Source: Cervus elaphus (taxonomy: Eukaryota > Chordata > Mammalia > Artiodactyla > Cervidae). Taken from it: a stretch of 64,000 bases of DNA. Both the position numbers and the translations under genes were made by a program. Below the pieces are notes generated by a model. That model saw only the letters and a list, made by a program, of their open reading frames with translations, was not told where the DNA came from and did not search any database. The stretch covers positions 106,837,152 to 106,901,151 of the forward strand of contig NC_057832.1 of the NCBI RefSeq assembly GCF_910594005.1. Reading direction: 5' to 3'. This document shows positions 32,845-45,412 of this stretch, one piece after another (the first letter of the stretch is position 1; each line of letters starts with the position of its first letter).

Positions 32845-35754
32845 GCCACCTAATTAAATGGTTTTAAATAAAGTTGTCTACAAGGTAAGAAGGCTGTAAT
32901 CTGTGTACAGGAGGCACAATATATTCCAGGTCCACCCCTTAAGAAGATAGAGACAGATACAAAGCATAATGACTCCCACATGGAGTCACCAAACACGTTC
33001 TTCGAAAACATTGCAAATCATGTTAACTGACCCCAGGGTTTGCATTCCTCCCCTTCTCTCTGTTCTTTACCCCCCCTTTTTTCACCTCTCCCCCTTTGCT
33101 TTGAGGCTTCTGACAGCCAAGTACTTGCACAGTTACTTTGGGTGACAATATGTTATCCCCAGTGGAAATCAGGAGCTTTCATTCAAAAGGTGGCCACTCT
33201 TGACCTCTGACCCCGGTGCCTCCCACCCTGCTGCTCCCCTCCGTTTTCTGTCTCCATGGTTCTGAATAGTCAAGTGGAAAAATGGGAGCAGGCAAAGTCT
33301 ATAGCTATTCATAGACCAGCCCACTCCCCTTTGCTGTCCTACCCCCCAAAAAGGAGAGAAAGATGAATGAAACTCATTCATCAATAAGCAGGAGATGAAG
33401 AAGAAAGCCCTATTGGCTGAAAAGCAAGCAGAGAGGGTGAAAGAGAAGTGCCAGGAAAGAAATGGAGAGGAGTAAGGGGGCTGGTGTGGGGGGCAAGTTG
33501 TGAGTTCACGAAAATGAAAACTCAGGGGCTGAGGAGCCATACTGCATGTTTCCCAAATCGAGTAATCTATAAGGGGCCAGCTGTCTCAAAAACGAATGCC
33601 TATCACTTGTGCCACACCTTCTTAAAGAAGAACGCAGCTAAAAAAAGAACAAAAGGGAGAAGGCCCGAGCCTCTGGGACTTTTATTTCTTTAAACATCTT
33701 GATGGAACCTCTGGGAGCAAGGACATACAGTAACTGAGACACCTGCTCACAGAGTTAAGAACTGAGAACTTAAAATCTACTCTCATCCAGAGGAAATGCT
33801 TTTATGTGTCAGCAAGTGACAGCAGATATACTATCTGTTACACATAGAGTTGATCTTTATTTCAACGGTCTTGGCTCAGCAATCCGACATCTGCAATCTA
33901 AGAAAGTGGCCTGATTCAGACTGGCCAATGGCCTCTCAGTCAATCAACCTGGTCACAGCATAGAGGCCAGAAAACAGAGAATAGTTCCTCTCAGCCTAAG
34001 AATATTAGGTGTGAAGAAATATCAACGCTAAATTCAGATCAATCTCAAGACTAGATAGAGTTCAATAATTCTGCAGCATTCACCATATTTCCTCCTCCCC
34101 CTCACAAGCTGTAAACATTTAGTAATTTATTAATCATCCATCTGAAAATTTGTTTGATTTTTTTCCATATGCATGCCATCTCTGAGATTAACACTGCAAA
34201 GTAAAAAGTTTTCATTTTATGTGAATCCAAGGCAACAACACATGCATTTAGATTAAAAAAAAAAAAAAGACCAAGAATGTGTTTCTGTGTTCCATTCCTC
34301 TTCCACCAGTGGGATATCACCTGCACCTCTGTAGCTTGATAAGAACTGCATTCACAGCAATGGAGTCACCTACTTGCTGACATAGTTCAGTTAACTTTCA
34401 GATAAAGTCTAAAACAATTTTGCCAGAAAGTTTGGCATTAGTCCTAAATAATTGTTGCATGTTTCCTAGTTTTTTCATCTGTCAGTGATACTCTTCTGAC
34501 TGTCAACATTTCCTAGCACTTAGGTTTTGAGCATAGGAATATGCTTGAAGGAGGTCATGTGTTATGATTGGACAAAAATAAAGACGAGGCCAACAGGAAT
34601 ATTGGCAAATTCACATGAGCTCAAGTCATTAAGTGGAAATCTAGTGAAGTGTACATTACCACCAACAAGGGCAGAGCCCTTGAGCGTCTCACAAAATGGG
34701 ACTGGGGATGAGTGTGGAAGAATCTCTCGTGGAAGAAACCATCGGGATTCTACTGTCAGAGTTCTAGGCAGGACACAGACTAACCTGCAGCTAATGCTTC
34801 TGTCATGCCTGCCTCTCTACGTGGCTCCCTCACCTCCTCCCTTACAATCCTACAGATTCTCATGAAAAGCCCTGAAATGGGGACTAGAATGCAGAGGCAG
34901 AGTGGATTCAGCTCCTTTTTGGGCCTCTGCCAGATTCTCATTAGGTCCTGGACATGTGAGCCAATGCTGATTTCCATGGCTGATCTACCCTAAATCTGCC
35001 CTTCCTGAAACACTAGCCTTTGTCCTTCCAGCCGCCGTCTCTAAATGGGGATTTGGGTGAGAGCAATACCAAAGGGACCGTCATTATACACCCATTATTA
35101 TGAAATTGATGGCCTCTAAGTCTTTCTGGCTGAAAGCTCTGACAGGCTGAGATCACCCTGGATTGTAGAATCATTGCTTTCCCCGGTAAATCGGGTTACA
35201 AATGAGAACTAGAGTGAGGGAGGGTGAGCAGGAGGATAAAGGAAGAGTGTTTTTCCTCAAATTCACCTCACTTCATGCTGGAGTGAGAGGCCATCCATAC
35301 TCACGAAAGGCTAATTATATAAATCAGATGCCCTGGCTGGGTTTCCAACCTCCTGGGAGCTGGGAGAGCTTGGAATAAATGAGGTCTTCTGCAAAATGAA
35401 AGAAACCCTTTGAAAAAATGCCAAAACCAATGGTTATACAGCTTAACTCACAATTTTTTTATAGAAACAGAAAAATCTGGACCAAGGATAACAAAAATAG
35501 CTGAGTTTTCATCTTCTAGCAGATTTGGAAATGTTCTCTGAATTTATTTACCTCCTTGCTAGGATCTACTTGTCTTTACTTTGCATCACTAAATATGACA
35601 ACTCCCAAGATGTTCAGATGTCTAAATTCATCTTCAAAATAAAAGCTGACTTTTGTTTTAGGAAGATCAGATATGTGTTAGGATACCATGATAAAAAGCA
35701 TTGCTTAAGCAGCAGAGCTAAATAAGGAAAGAAAAATCACATCGTTAAAGGAAC
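32845..35754. other. Long repeat-poor block
   Basis: Nearly 3 kb without SINE or LINE insertion, contrasting with its surroundings. It contains a polypyrimidine stretch (33046-33103) and an A run (34256-34269). Frames up to 123 codons (33169-33540, minus) carry no recognisable domain. Candidate for conserved non-coding DNA, with no direct evidence. Confidence 0.5.
33046..33103 (+). repeat. Polypyrimidine tract
   Basis: Almost entirely C/T on the + strand, including runs of eight C followed by T. Low complexity. Confidence 0.8.
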
Positions 35755-35890
35755 AGGGATCTACACCTTTTGTTCTGGCTTTGCCACTTGTGAACATGCA
35801 ATCTTGCACAATCACTTCAGTTTTCAAGGCTTCAGAGGCATATGAAAATAACTGGATTGATGTACACTTGCACCATTTGGTCTATGACAC
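35755..35890 (-). repeat. MIR fragment, antisense
   Basis: ttctggctttgccacttgtg, aatcacttcagttttcaagg and ctggattgatgtacacttg follow the reversed MIR core. Confidence 0.6.
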
Positions 35891-36024
35891 TAATTTTCCA
35901 CACATGCCACAAATAGTCAACACTCAGAGGAACAACTAAAATTCACCAGCTGTCAATGGCGGACATGCCACTTACTTAGAATATGAGTGTTAAAGTTTGG
36001 GCATTTGGTGGATGTTTTCATGAA

Positions 36025-36317
36025 GTGAAAGTTGCTCAGTGGTGTCCGACTCTTTGCAACACATGGACTATACAGTCCATGGAATTCTGCAGGCCAGAAT
36101 ACTGGAATGGGTAGCCTTTCCCTTCTCCAGAGGATCTTCCCAACCCAGGGATCGAACCCAGGTCTCCTGCATTAAGGGTGGATTTTTTTTACCAGCTGAG
36201 CCACCAGGGAAGCCCAAGAATACTGGAGTGGGTAGCCTAGCCCTTCTTCAGTGGATTGAACCAGGGTCTCCTGCATTGCAGGTGGATTTTTTACCAACTG
36301 AGCTATCAGGAAAGCCC
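36025..36317 (-). mobile_element. Bov-A2 dimeric SINE, antisense
   Basis: Unit 1 (gtgaaagttgctcagtggtg to gagccaccagggaagccc) is followed directly by a shorter unit 2 (aagaatactggagtgggtag to gagctatcaggaaagccc). tcatgaa at 36018-36024 and 36321-36327 is the likely target duplication. Confidence 0.94.
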
Positions 36318-36537
36318 AACTCATGAAAGTTCTCTTATTCTTGTCCCAAGTCACTGATACTGCCTCCTGCTGGATCCACTGAAGGACAGCATCTGAGGGC
36401 AATTTAATTCCTGACAATGTAAGTTCCTTTTAAGGGCAGGACAGGAAAGGCACCTGGAAATTCTCAAACCTGGTACCTGGAAATCATTCAATACATGTCT
36501 ATTAGAATAAATCATTACATAAGTGTATGAATGTTTG

Positions 36538-36740
36538 AAGTGAAGAGAAGTGAAAGCGTTAGTCTCTCAGTTGTGTCTGACTCTTTGTGACCCCATGGAC
36601 AGAGGAACCTGGCGGGCTACATGCAAGAATACTGGTGTAGGTAGCCATTCCCTTCTCCAGGGGATCTTCCTGACCCAGGGATCAAACCCAAGTCTCCTGC
36701 ATTGCAGGCAAATTCTTTACCATCTGAGCCACCAGGGAAG
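36538..36740 (-). mobile_element. Bov-A/Bov-tA SINE, antisense, with internal inverted block
   Basis: The outer parts are antisense (ctctcagttgtgtctgactc and ctgagccaccagggaag). Bases 36593-36622 read in sense: ccatggacagaggaacctgg, then cgggctac. The expected antisense block (catggactgtagcc to gtccatgggattctcc) is replaced, and about 19 bp after it are missing. Confidence 0.9.
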
Positions 36741-36949
36741 ATGGTATGGATGGGTAGGCCACTTAAATGTTTTTAAAGAATGCTTCTAACAGGATGGAGA
36801 GCTGACTTATTCATACTGATTTTTCTTTCCAAACAATCCATTTTTTCTAATTTTTCTTTCTGACCAGACCAACATTAAAATTCATTCTTGCCTGTTTAAG
36901 AACTCAGACTAAACATACAGGCATAAGTTGTCAAAATCATAGTTATCCA

Positions 36950-37135
36950 GAGATGGAACATATTACTGAGGCCATCTGGTCCTCCTCCTTTTAGTTTTCA
37001 GAGGTAAGAGGCTAAGATAAATGAAATGAAATGTCTTGTTCAAAGTCATACAATCAAAACATGACCACACTGGAACTGAAGCCAGAACCCATATTTTAGG
37101 AAACCTAAGCCAATGGTCTTTCTATCATGTCCCAT
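36950..37135 (+). repeat. MIR SINE, sense
   Basis: gttttcagaggtaagaggct, tgttcaaagtcatacaatc, then gaagccagaacccatatttt and ggtctttctatcatgtcc follow MIR order to its 3' end. Confidence 0.65.
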
Positions 37136-37592
37136 CCTGATTAAGTTTCTCTTACCTGAATACATACACACAATATAAAATGTATATATACTTAATATAT
37201 GTATATATGTAAGATCTGGTGTGTTCTTCATAAGTGAGAAACAGCTTCAGCTGCTCATGGAACCTCTAAACTATCTAGGATTAAATTTTCTGCCCTCTTG
37301 TCCCCAAAGAGAAGCATTACAAGATCCCTACTGAGAGACATACATAGATCTTAGCAATCCTACTCCCTCTAACTTGCTTTTCTTACTGACTGTAAAATCT
37401 TCAGTCTGGGGAGAAGGAAGAACCATCTCCTACTGAACTAATTCATCATTTGTTATAATTTTATGCCCTGAGTCCCCCTTGGCTTTGGAGGCCCCCAAAC
37501 TGATCACTACTCAAAAGTCATAAATTTTGTGCTCTTTTTCCTATGATCTGCTCTGGGCATTCTCTCTCGAGGGCTGTATTATGGTTTTGTAT
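37136..37592. other. Unique AT-rich sequence
   Basis: Contains a (TA)-rich patch at 37175-37208. No gene or family repeat recognised. Confidence 0.5.
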
Positions 37593-37607
37593 AGCTACTT
37601 AAAGGAA

Positions 37608-37738
37608 TTGGAGAAGGCAATGGCAACCAACTCCAGTGTTCTTTCCCGGAAAGTCCCAGGGACGGAGGAGCCAGGTGGGCTGCCGTCTATGGGGTCGCAC
37701 AGAATCAGACATGACTGATGTGACTTAGCAGCAGCAGC
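37608..37738 (+). mobile_element. Young Bov-tA-derived SINE with (AGC)n tail and 15-bp perfect TSD
   Basis: Sense copy: ttggagaaggcaatggcaac, agtcccagggacggaggagc, gggctgccgtctatgggg, and a gtgacttagcagcagcagc end. agctacttaaaggaa is duplicated exactly at 37593-37607 and 37739-37753. The exact TSD suggests a recent insertion. Confidence 0.94.
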
Positions 37739-37753
37739 AGCTACTTAAAGGAA

Positions 37754-38090
37754 GAAGGGATATAGGGGAACTGGATTCACCAGGTGGGGAAAAGAACAGC
37801 ACAGAACTAATTCTTCCATTTCACATCATTATTTCATAAAAATATATGCATACCTTTACACAGTCCTACATCCTACCGTGGTGATTAGATTCTCAAATCA
37901 ACTAACTAAAACCTATTAAAACCCCTAGAAAGCTTAGCTATCTGCCTTCTTTCCTTTCCATGGTCAGTTATGCCAAACTGCTGGTGAGTTTGGAGTTCAG
38001 AGCTTGGTAAGGCAAATTTTTGTTGAAGATATCACAATAGGGACTTCACTGGAGTGATCTAATCATCATCACAGTCTGTATTCTAAAACG
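37754..38090. other. Unique sequence
   Basis: Nothing recognised. Confidence 0.5.
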
Positions 38091-38313
38091 TGCATGCTAA
38101 GTCACTCAGTCATGTCTGACTGTTTGCATACAGACTACCCCATAGTCTGTAGCCTGTTTAATTCCTCTGTCCATGAGATTCTCCAGGCAAGAATACTGGA
38201 GTGGGTTGCCATGCCATCCTCCAGGGGATCTTTCCCACCCAGATATTGAACCCATGCCTCTTACATCTCCTGCACTGGCAGGCAGGTTCTTTACCACTAG
38301 CGTCACAAAAGCC
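38091..38313 (-). mobile_element. Bov-tA SINE, antisense
   Basis: tgcatgctaagtcactcagt to accactagcgtcacaaaagc. An extra gcatacagactaccccatag patch replaces the usual tgcgaccccatgg, a small local rearrangement. Confidence 0.91.
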
Positions 38314-39614
38314 CATATCCTAACATAGGAGAGGATTAAAATCTTTGCAGAAAACAGAATGACCGTGGATAAGATGCCCCTGACCCAAACTCTATCTTGC
38401 CATCTCTCCTGAGGACACTCCCCAAGTTCCATGGAACTTAGACACTATTCTAGGAATTGTGAATATTAGGGAAGAATGAGGTTTGAATCAACTAACTCTA
38501 AATTTACTGAATCACCCTGAATTGTCTGAGATTGATATCTTGCCACCTAAGAGGCTCAAACAGAAAATGTTACCTCTAGACCTGAGAGGATGGTCTATCC
38601 TATCAATTCAGATGACCCGATGAAATTGGGCCTGAAAGATAAAATAAGAAGAGGATGGGATCCAAAATAGACATTGAAATGACTCCTAAAGCAGAGTATA
38701 GAGAGAGAGCTGGATAGAGTTTCTCTGTGAAACTGGGTGGTTGGGATGCCTGAGGAAATGGCTTTGTATAATCCATTAGCCACTTCAACATAGGTAGAAA
38801 GATCTGATTTTAAAATATAGGTGGCAATTCTGAAGCTCTAAGTAATCCATTAAAACTACCAGACACTGCCAACATGGGGGAAGTGTGATGTTTTCCAGTT
38901 TGAAGGACAGGATATTAATTATTGTCTATTTTTGGTGCCAGTAGATTTCAAAGCCAATTTTAAAATTATACAGTGGTAATCATTCTCCAGTGGAAAATGA
39001 ATATAAAGTAGGGTGTGCAACAACGAGGCAGCCACATGAATCCATCTATTTCTCTTTGAGGAGTCTCTGCAGCACACATTACTTAGGACAGTTTTACTTG
39101 CTTTTCTTCTTCTTTTTCTTTTTTTTTTTTGCTTTTCTACCAATGAGAGAGGTCAGGGTAAATGAGACAGGGAACCAGAGGGTGGGAGGTCTACTAAAAT
39201 GAGAAATGGAAGATTCTTGAAGATAAACTTTGCCTGGCTTGACATCTTGTCTGGGTGGTTTGTTCTCTTTCTTTGCCTGATGCTTAGCTGCGATCTCTAC
39301 AGTTTCTGAGCCACATTCTGTGTCTCAACTTTCAAATTCAGTTTACATACCTACCCTTTGAAAGATTGTTGTTATTTATATTTTAAACTACTCCCCTATC
39401 CCTCCCCCATATTTAATGAAAAATATGGGGCTGTTAACACAGGGGAGATTGTTAACCTCTGGTCCAAGGGCAGAGAAAAAAGGTGGAGAGCTAGAAAATT
39501 CTATTTGTCTTTTTAAAAAAAATGTTAAAATATTGAATTTTAAATAGAGTCATACTTTTACTATAAAACAAATGTGTAAAACATAAATTATGGAGTAAAG
39601 GAATTAGTTAACAC
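38314..39614. other. Unique sequence
   Basis: About 1.3 kb without a recognisable gene. T-rich low-complexity at 39106-39131. Minus-strand frames at 38595-38791 overlap each other in different frames and are not credible genes. Confidence 0.5.
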
Positions 39615-39712
39615 TAAAACTAACTTACGTAATTTTTACCTACCTCACAAGATTGTTCTGAGGATCAAATGAAAAATCAAAGATTGAACATAATAAAAAT
39701 GCTAAAATAATT
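39615..39712 (-). repeat. MIR fragment, antisense
   Basis: ttacctacctcacaagattg and ctgaggatcaaatgaaaaat are the reversed MIR core. It is cut off by the BovB that follows. Confidence 0.6.
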
Positions 39713-39723
39713 TTGTGCTATGG

Positions 39724-40190
39724 TCAACAAAGGTCTGTCTAGTCCAGGCTATGGTTTTTCCAGTGGTCATGTATGGATGTGAGAGTTGGGCTATAAAGAA
39801 AGCTGAGCGCTGAAGAATTGATGCTTTTGAACTGTGGTGTTGGAGAAGACTCCTGAGAGTCCCTCGGACTGCAAGGAGATCCAACCAGTCCATCCTAAAG
39901 GAGATCAGTCCTGGGTGTTCATTGGAAGGACTGATGTTGAAGCTGAAACTCCAATACTTTAGCCACCTGATGCAAAGAACTGACTCATTGGAAAAGACCC
40001 TGATGCTGGGAAAGATTGAGGGCAGGAGGCAAAGGGGACGGCAGAGGATGAGATGGTTGGATGGCATCACCGACTCAATGGACATGGGTTTGGGTGGACT
40101 CCGGGAGTTGGTGATGGACAGGGAGGCCTGGCGTGCTGCGATTCATGGGGTCGCAAAGAGTCGGACATGACTGAGCGACTGAACTGAACT
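39724..40190 (+). mobile_element. BovB 3' end, sense, well preserved
   Basis: 467 bp from caacaaaggtctgtctagtc to cgactgaactgaact, with few differences from the family pattern I know. 5'-truncated. Open frames on both strands (82 and 127 codons) are family sequence, not genes. Confidence 0.95.
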
Positions 40191-41650
40191 ATGTTATTTA
40201 TACTAGGATATTGTTACCAAATGCTTTTAGGTATTTTAATAACTCTCTCTTTCTCCCTTTTGGTTGTCCATCTCTCACCCATCCTGTGGAAGCTAAGAGT
40301 CTGCCCAGTTATGCTCACTCCCACCTAGGTCTCCAAAGAGACTTCTTCAGAGCTATTTGACCTGTCTACCTCCTAGTTTCTATCACATATTGTCTTGTTC
40401 AACACCCACCCCAATCCTCTTCCAAAGTTGCAACAAGTGAAAAGCAAAAAGCAGAAAGAGTAACAAAACTGAATAATTTTTTAAAGAAAATTACATTTCC
40501 CAGCCCATCTTAGAGCTATTTTGTGGCAAAGGCAGCAACTCCTATAGTGACCCAGCTCTGGGGTGTGTTTTGAAGAGTCACTCCCAGAAGTTCAACCTAG
40601 AATCCATTTCTTCAGCTTTCTCAATAACTCCGGTAAATACCTCTGTCCCTTAATCAACATCACTGCTTAAACTACACAGGGGATTTTGTTGTTTGCAACT
40701 AAAAAAACATTTGATTTACACTCACGCTTTCCCTTGTCAAATTCTGCTCTCAGCCCATCCTTCCATAACTGACAAGGGATGAAATAAATTCTTACTAAGA
40801 TTTTGTATTTCAATTCATACATGAGTAACTACTCTGAAAATTCATTAGACCAGTGTAAATCTTACCTCTATCTATCCATCTATCTATCTCTAAAAAGATT
40901 GAAATATAGTATATTATAGCTATCCTATTTGTTGGATTGGGAAGCTTTATTTAATCCACTTAGGAACCCAACAAGAACTCATATCCTCTTGGAACATAAC
41001 CTCGTTTCAGCACTGGATGTTCAACATGCACAGTCTTACTGGACTGGTGGAGATATAGGTTTATTATTTAGCCTCTTTAATTTAGCTACTGAGAAATCAC
41101 ATTGGGAAGGCAGAAGAAAGTATCTGTTTTGGAGTCATTTAAGGAGAGCATTAAGCTATGCCACAAAGCCAGAATTTTCAGAAGGCCACATGATACCCTA
41201 AAGATAGTATCCCAAGACAAGCCCACACTCTAGGATAGGGTTTGCACTGGGTCCTCTGTTAATTAAAGCAGGTTCAGCAGTATCATGACTCATTATTCTT
41301 TTCTGTTTTTACTGACCTACTTTGTTCCATGTTTTAGGGCATACAGCAGAGATGAGAGTCACCACTGAGGAACCCACTGTGAACAGAAGACACACAAGTA
41401 GAGATATTAATAGCACAACGCAAAGCTGGCATTGTAGAAAGTGCTGTAAGAATACAGACTCTGTCTCAGAAGATTTGATAGGCTTAGAAGGCAAGGAAAA
41501 TTATATATTCTTAAAGTGTGTCTACATTCTGCCTATTTTTATGTTCTCTCTGGTCCAAACCCATATGCTGCTTTGGGATACTTCATGATTCCTCAGTGTT
41601 TCATTCAGTTACCTAGTTAATAACTTTATACATAGTTAACCAATACATAT
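40191..41650. other. Unique sequence with a small GATA/CTAT microsatellite
   Basis: ctatctatccatctatctat at 40868-40889. Otherwise nothing recognised. A 90-codon + frame at 40929-41201 and an 88-codon + frame at 41322-41588 show no known motif. Confidence 0.5.
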
Positions 41651-41743
41651 ACTCCGGGAATTGGTGATGGACAGGGAGGCCTGGTGTGCTGCGATTCATG
41701 GGGTCGCAAAGAGTCAGACACAACTGAGCAACTGAACTGAACT
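41651..41743 (+). mobile_element. BovB 3' terminal fragment, sense
   Basis: Last 93 bp of BovB: actccgggaattggtgatgg to gcaactgaactgaact. Confidence 0.9.
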
Positions 41744-42457
41744 AATATGCATTCTCTCTGTTAAAATAATTGGTGTGTTGGTTTATCTTGTGGCTAGTCC
41801 TGATTGATCCAGAAATCAACAGCAGGTGTGAGATCAGGAATCAAAACCTCATAGATGGCATTTAGGAACTGGTTTGGTTGTGTCCTTAGGTCTGAACACA
41901 GTGATGGGCTCCATGCCAATGAAAAATAGGATGCTAGTAATTATGCAATGCAACAGCATCCCAATTAATCAAATGAACACCTGTGGCTGACTGTGATAAA
42001 GTGCCTACTGAAGAACGTGCCTTGAGAGCCCAGATGGCTGATGTCCCTGACCACTGCAACAGCTAGGGTAACTATGGTGTGGGCTGGATTCTTCTGATTA
42101 CTCTGCAGTGATTAGAGAAAGAAGGGACAAGCTCAAGTCTAAATTCTTATCACACATCACAGAAGAGAAGTTAAGTGGCAACCCTTAACTTAAGAGACAA
42201 GAGAATCTCTTATCTCTTATAACTCCTGAGCTGACATTACTGAAAATCAAATGCAACATTTAATGGTGTGCGTTACAGAATGACAAACTATGTTGAAGTC
42301 ACAACTTTACCAGGTCTCTAGTGTGCAAGTCAGGGCATTGGGAGGTAGAGTTCCTGAAATTTGAAAAGGAGAGATCTAGTTGGACTCAGATAAAACCCAG
42401 GTACTTAAACCCCTGAGTTACTCTAAATTTCCCTTTAGCAACCATTGTGTGCATGTG
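41744..42457. other. Unique sequence, possibly an old LTR fragment
   Basis: 41780-42080 reads like a heavily diverged, non-coding LTR-type sequence (tgattgatccagaaatcaac; gataaagtgcctactgaaga), but I cannot place it in a family. An 8-bp inverted repeat aagttaag/cttaactt lies near 42169-42192. Confidence 0.3.
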
Positions 42458-42677
42458 TGTGTGCTAAGTCACTTCAGTCGTGTCCGACTCTGTGTGACCC
42501 TATGAGCTGTAGCCCACCAGGCTCCTCTGTCCATGGGATTTTCCAGACAAGAATACTGGAGTGGGTTGCCATGCCCTCCTCCAGGCAATCTTCCCGACCC
42601 AGGGATCGAACCCGCGTTTCTTACATCTCCTGCATTGGCAGGCAGGTTCTTTACCACTAGCACCACCTGAGAAGCCT
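42458..42677 (-). mobile_element. Bov-tA SINE, antisense
   Basis: tgtgctaagtcacttcagtc to accacctgagaagcc. Complete. Four partly overlapping frames here translate SINE plus flank only. Confidence 0.94.
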
Positions 42678-45412
42678 GACAGCCTCACCCAGAGCCAACT
42701 AGCAAAACAGAACTGTGTCGGCAGGGTCCCGACTCCAGCACCACTGGGCAGTGTGTGGAAGAGTGGGTTTGGAGCTGCGACAAGAGTCCCGCCCAAATGG
42801 GCAGCTAAACTGCAGTGTGAGAGGTGAGAGGCAGATGATGTACCAGCAAGACTCAGTTACGCTGTTCTGTGATCTTAAGTCTCTGGCTTTGTTTCTATAT
42901 TTGTGTATTAAAAAGAAAATGGGGGACTAGAATGGTAGCTTAGTTCCACTTTTGTTTTGAGTAACAAAAACCTCTTATCAAATAAGGCCATGTATAAAAC
43001 TCAATTACATAAAACATATAAAAATAAGTTGCTCTTATTATATCTTGTACCCAGCTGGGGGACCTCCTCTTACCCACCCTGAGCATCCACCCTGAGCTAC
43101 CTCTTCAGGGCTCTAAGGCTCTACTGAATGCAGTCAAGTAAAGCTCTCAAAAGGATCATCTCTCAAGATCCTTCTTGCTCTAAAGGAAACCAATTCTGAC
43201 GTTCTCTCTTCATGTCTAAAGTACCTTGTTCTGAAAGCACAGTCCTCCAACCAGCAGCATCACATCACCGGAGACTCAGCAGAAATAACACATGTCAAGG
43301 CTGCCCGGGCCTCACTCACTGTGCACCCCGGAGGCAAAGTGCTAACCCTCTGCTCTCCCGCCCACCCCTGGAATTTCCATCTTGAGGGCCTCCTTCGTAG
43401 TAAGGGAACTCAAATAACATAAGAAAATCCTTGGAACAACAAACAAGTCACATTCCTGAGAAATACAGAGTGAAGCATTTTCCATAATTACACGCCAAGT
43501 GACCCAATGGCAGAAAACTTGATAACAACAGGCCAAGGTCGCCTCACATTAATAAGAGAGGCCTCCTGTCTTTCAAACAGGAGGGGGCTGATTTCAAAAG
43601 TGACCAATGGCAGACACCAAAGGATCGAGAGGCCCAAAACAGAGTGGGAAGCACTTTCCTTGCTGTAGAAACTGGCCGGCAATTCAGCAAGAACAATAAG
43701 CAGAGGTACTAAAGGCCCCCCAGGGAGGGTGTGGGGTCTCAGAGTGGCTTCCCAAAGCATCACCTTTCCTACAAATGAGCCAGCTGCCAGATTTGGTAAA
43801 CATCATAAATCTCTAAGAACAGGGCTTGCACTCAGGAGGTAACCCAGGTGTTTGACCAAGGAGGATGTTGAAATACGCAAGGCCAGCACTGCCTGTGCCA
43901 AATGGGTCACAGCCGCCCCTCTGGGCGCGAGTTTCCCAGGCCCCTTGGTGGAACTGCTCACAATTAACTGCTTTGTCTGTCCCCAGGCCCGCCTCTCTGT
44001 TGGACATGGGGTTCCTCTCAGGTCGGTGGTCTCTCTCTCTCTCTCTGTCTCCGCGTCTCTCTTATTTCCACGCATGCATAGCAATCTTAATCAGAAATCA
44101 CATCAGTTACCTAAGAGCCTTTCTGAGACTGTGTTAGCGAATCCATCACTTAGGATGGCAGGCTTGATGAAAAGAGGCCCTGGGTGAGTGGGGAGAGACC
44201 AGAGGGCCGGGAAGGCGGAAGCAGGCTCCGGGCCTCTTCCTCCTGGTCCTGATCTCTGGATCTGACATGATTCATCATCCCAGCCTCGGGTGTGTTCAGC
44301 TCAGGGATCACAATGTGATTTTTAGATTTCTTCCCATGTGGTTATGGAGAATATCATGTAAGTTTGAAGATCAAGAGTTTGATAAACACACAAGCACCTC
44401 TGGCATCATAATTTCTTCTTTAAACTCTCTAACTGAGCAGTGGGCATGAGAATGTGGGTAAAGATATGAGAGGAATCTCAGAGGTCCCCAGTGGGGCCAC
44501 CCCTGGGACCCAAAACTCCTGACCACATACGCAGGAGTCTCAACTTTGGGAAATCCTCTAGGCCTTGAAACTTCACTGACTTCCTTCCCACCATCCCAGA
44601 AACTTCAAAATGTTCCAGTCTTACATCACCAATTGCAATAATAGATAACCACGGGCTTTTCTTTCTGTCACTGGATTTTATAGGGTCTTACTGAGAGAAC
44701 ACCTTAATTAAATATAGTAAAATAATTATATGTAGAACAATTGATACACAAGCAGTGATGGCTTGCAGGGTATTGTGTTATACATTTTTTTTAAAACTAG
44801 GCAGAGCCCACTCCTGTCTTTGCAGGAAGGAAATTCATCAACAGACACTGAGTAACGTAAGATCTGCGAATAAGGGCTGACGTGAGTAAGTACACTTGGA
44901 GCTCGAGAAGTAGACGGTGAGCTTGGATAGAAGGTTTAAATAAGAATTCCTGGATTAAATAGTCTTGAAACCTTTCTTCACAAGAAGCAATCTAGTGGCA
45001 GAGAGCCCACTGAGATGAAGGTTTGCAATGGCCCAAGCACATCAGCATCTCGTCATTCTCATGCTGACCTTGGTAGTAATCCCAGCCAACCCAGAGACTT
45101 CAAAGAAAAGAAACAAATCCTTTTATACAGTGTTTTATCACACATGGTTCCACATTAAATATTACCTTTTGTATATTCTATACATTTTTTATTTTATATA
45201 TTGTGGGCTCATCATACATAATTTTAAGATAGCAAGTGGTAGTCTCTTAAGTTTCATTTAGATTTGTGTCCCATTTCAGAGCTCTGACTCACAAATCTGT
45301 GTGCTACAAATGAATGAATACATGAGTGAACAGCGGCCACAGGCATCTCTGAGCAGAGTGTCGTTCCTCTTTTATCTTTTAGGGCATTTGTTCATTCTCT
45401 GTGAAGTCATAA
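42678..45412. other. Repeat-poor block with more CpG than its surroundings
   Basis: About 2.7 kb without SINE/LINE insertions. CpGs cluster loosely at 43880-44240 (for example ctgggcgcgagtttcc, gggccgggaaggcgg), too sparse for a CpG island by eye. (CT)n lies at 44028-44050. 43240-43330 may be a MER5-type scrap. Frames here sit on both strands over the same bases with no known domain. 45150-45200 is very AT-rich. Confidence 0.45.

Noticed and set aside
33169..33540. 123-codon minus-strand frame
   Set aside because: Proline- and phenylalanine-rich translation of polypyrimidine-rich DNA, with no family features.
37722..37740. (AGC)n run as a coding CAG repeat
   Set aside because: It is the tail of a SINE with an exact TSD, not part of a gene.
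39702..40085. 127-codon minus-strand frame
   Set aside because: It is antisense to a well-preserved BovB 3' end. The same frame recurs at 9296-9688 and 14671-14874 because those are BovB too.
41780..42080. Possible endogenous-retrovirus-type LTR
   Set aside because: The resemblance is vague, no LTR ends or paired LTR could be found, and no retroviral coding remnant was seen in the window.
43803..44187. Cluster of frames on both strands in CpG-containing DNA
   Set aside because: Four frames share the same bases on opposite strands and none shows a domain. They reflect GC-richer composition with fewer stops.
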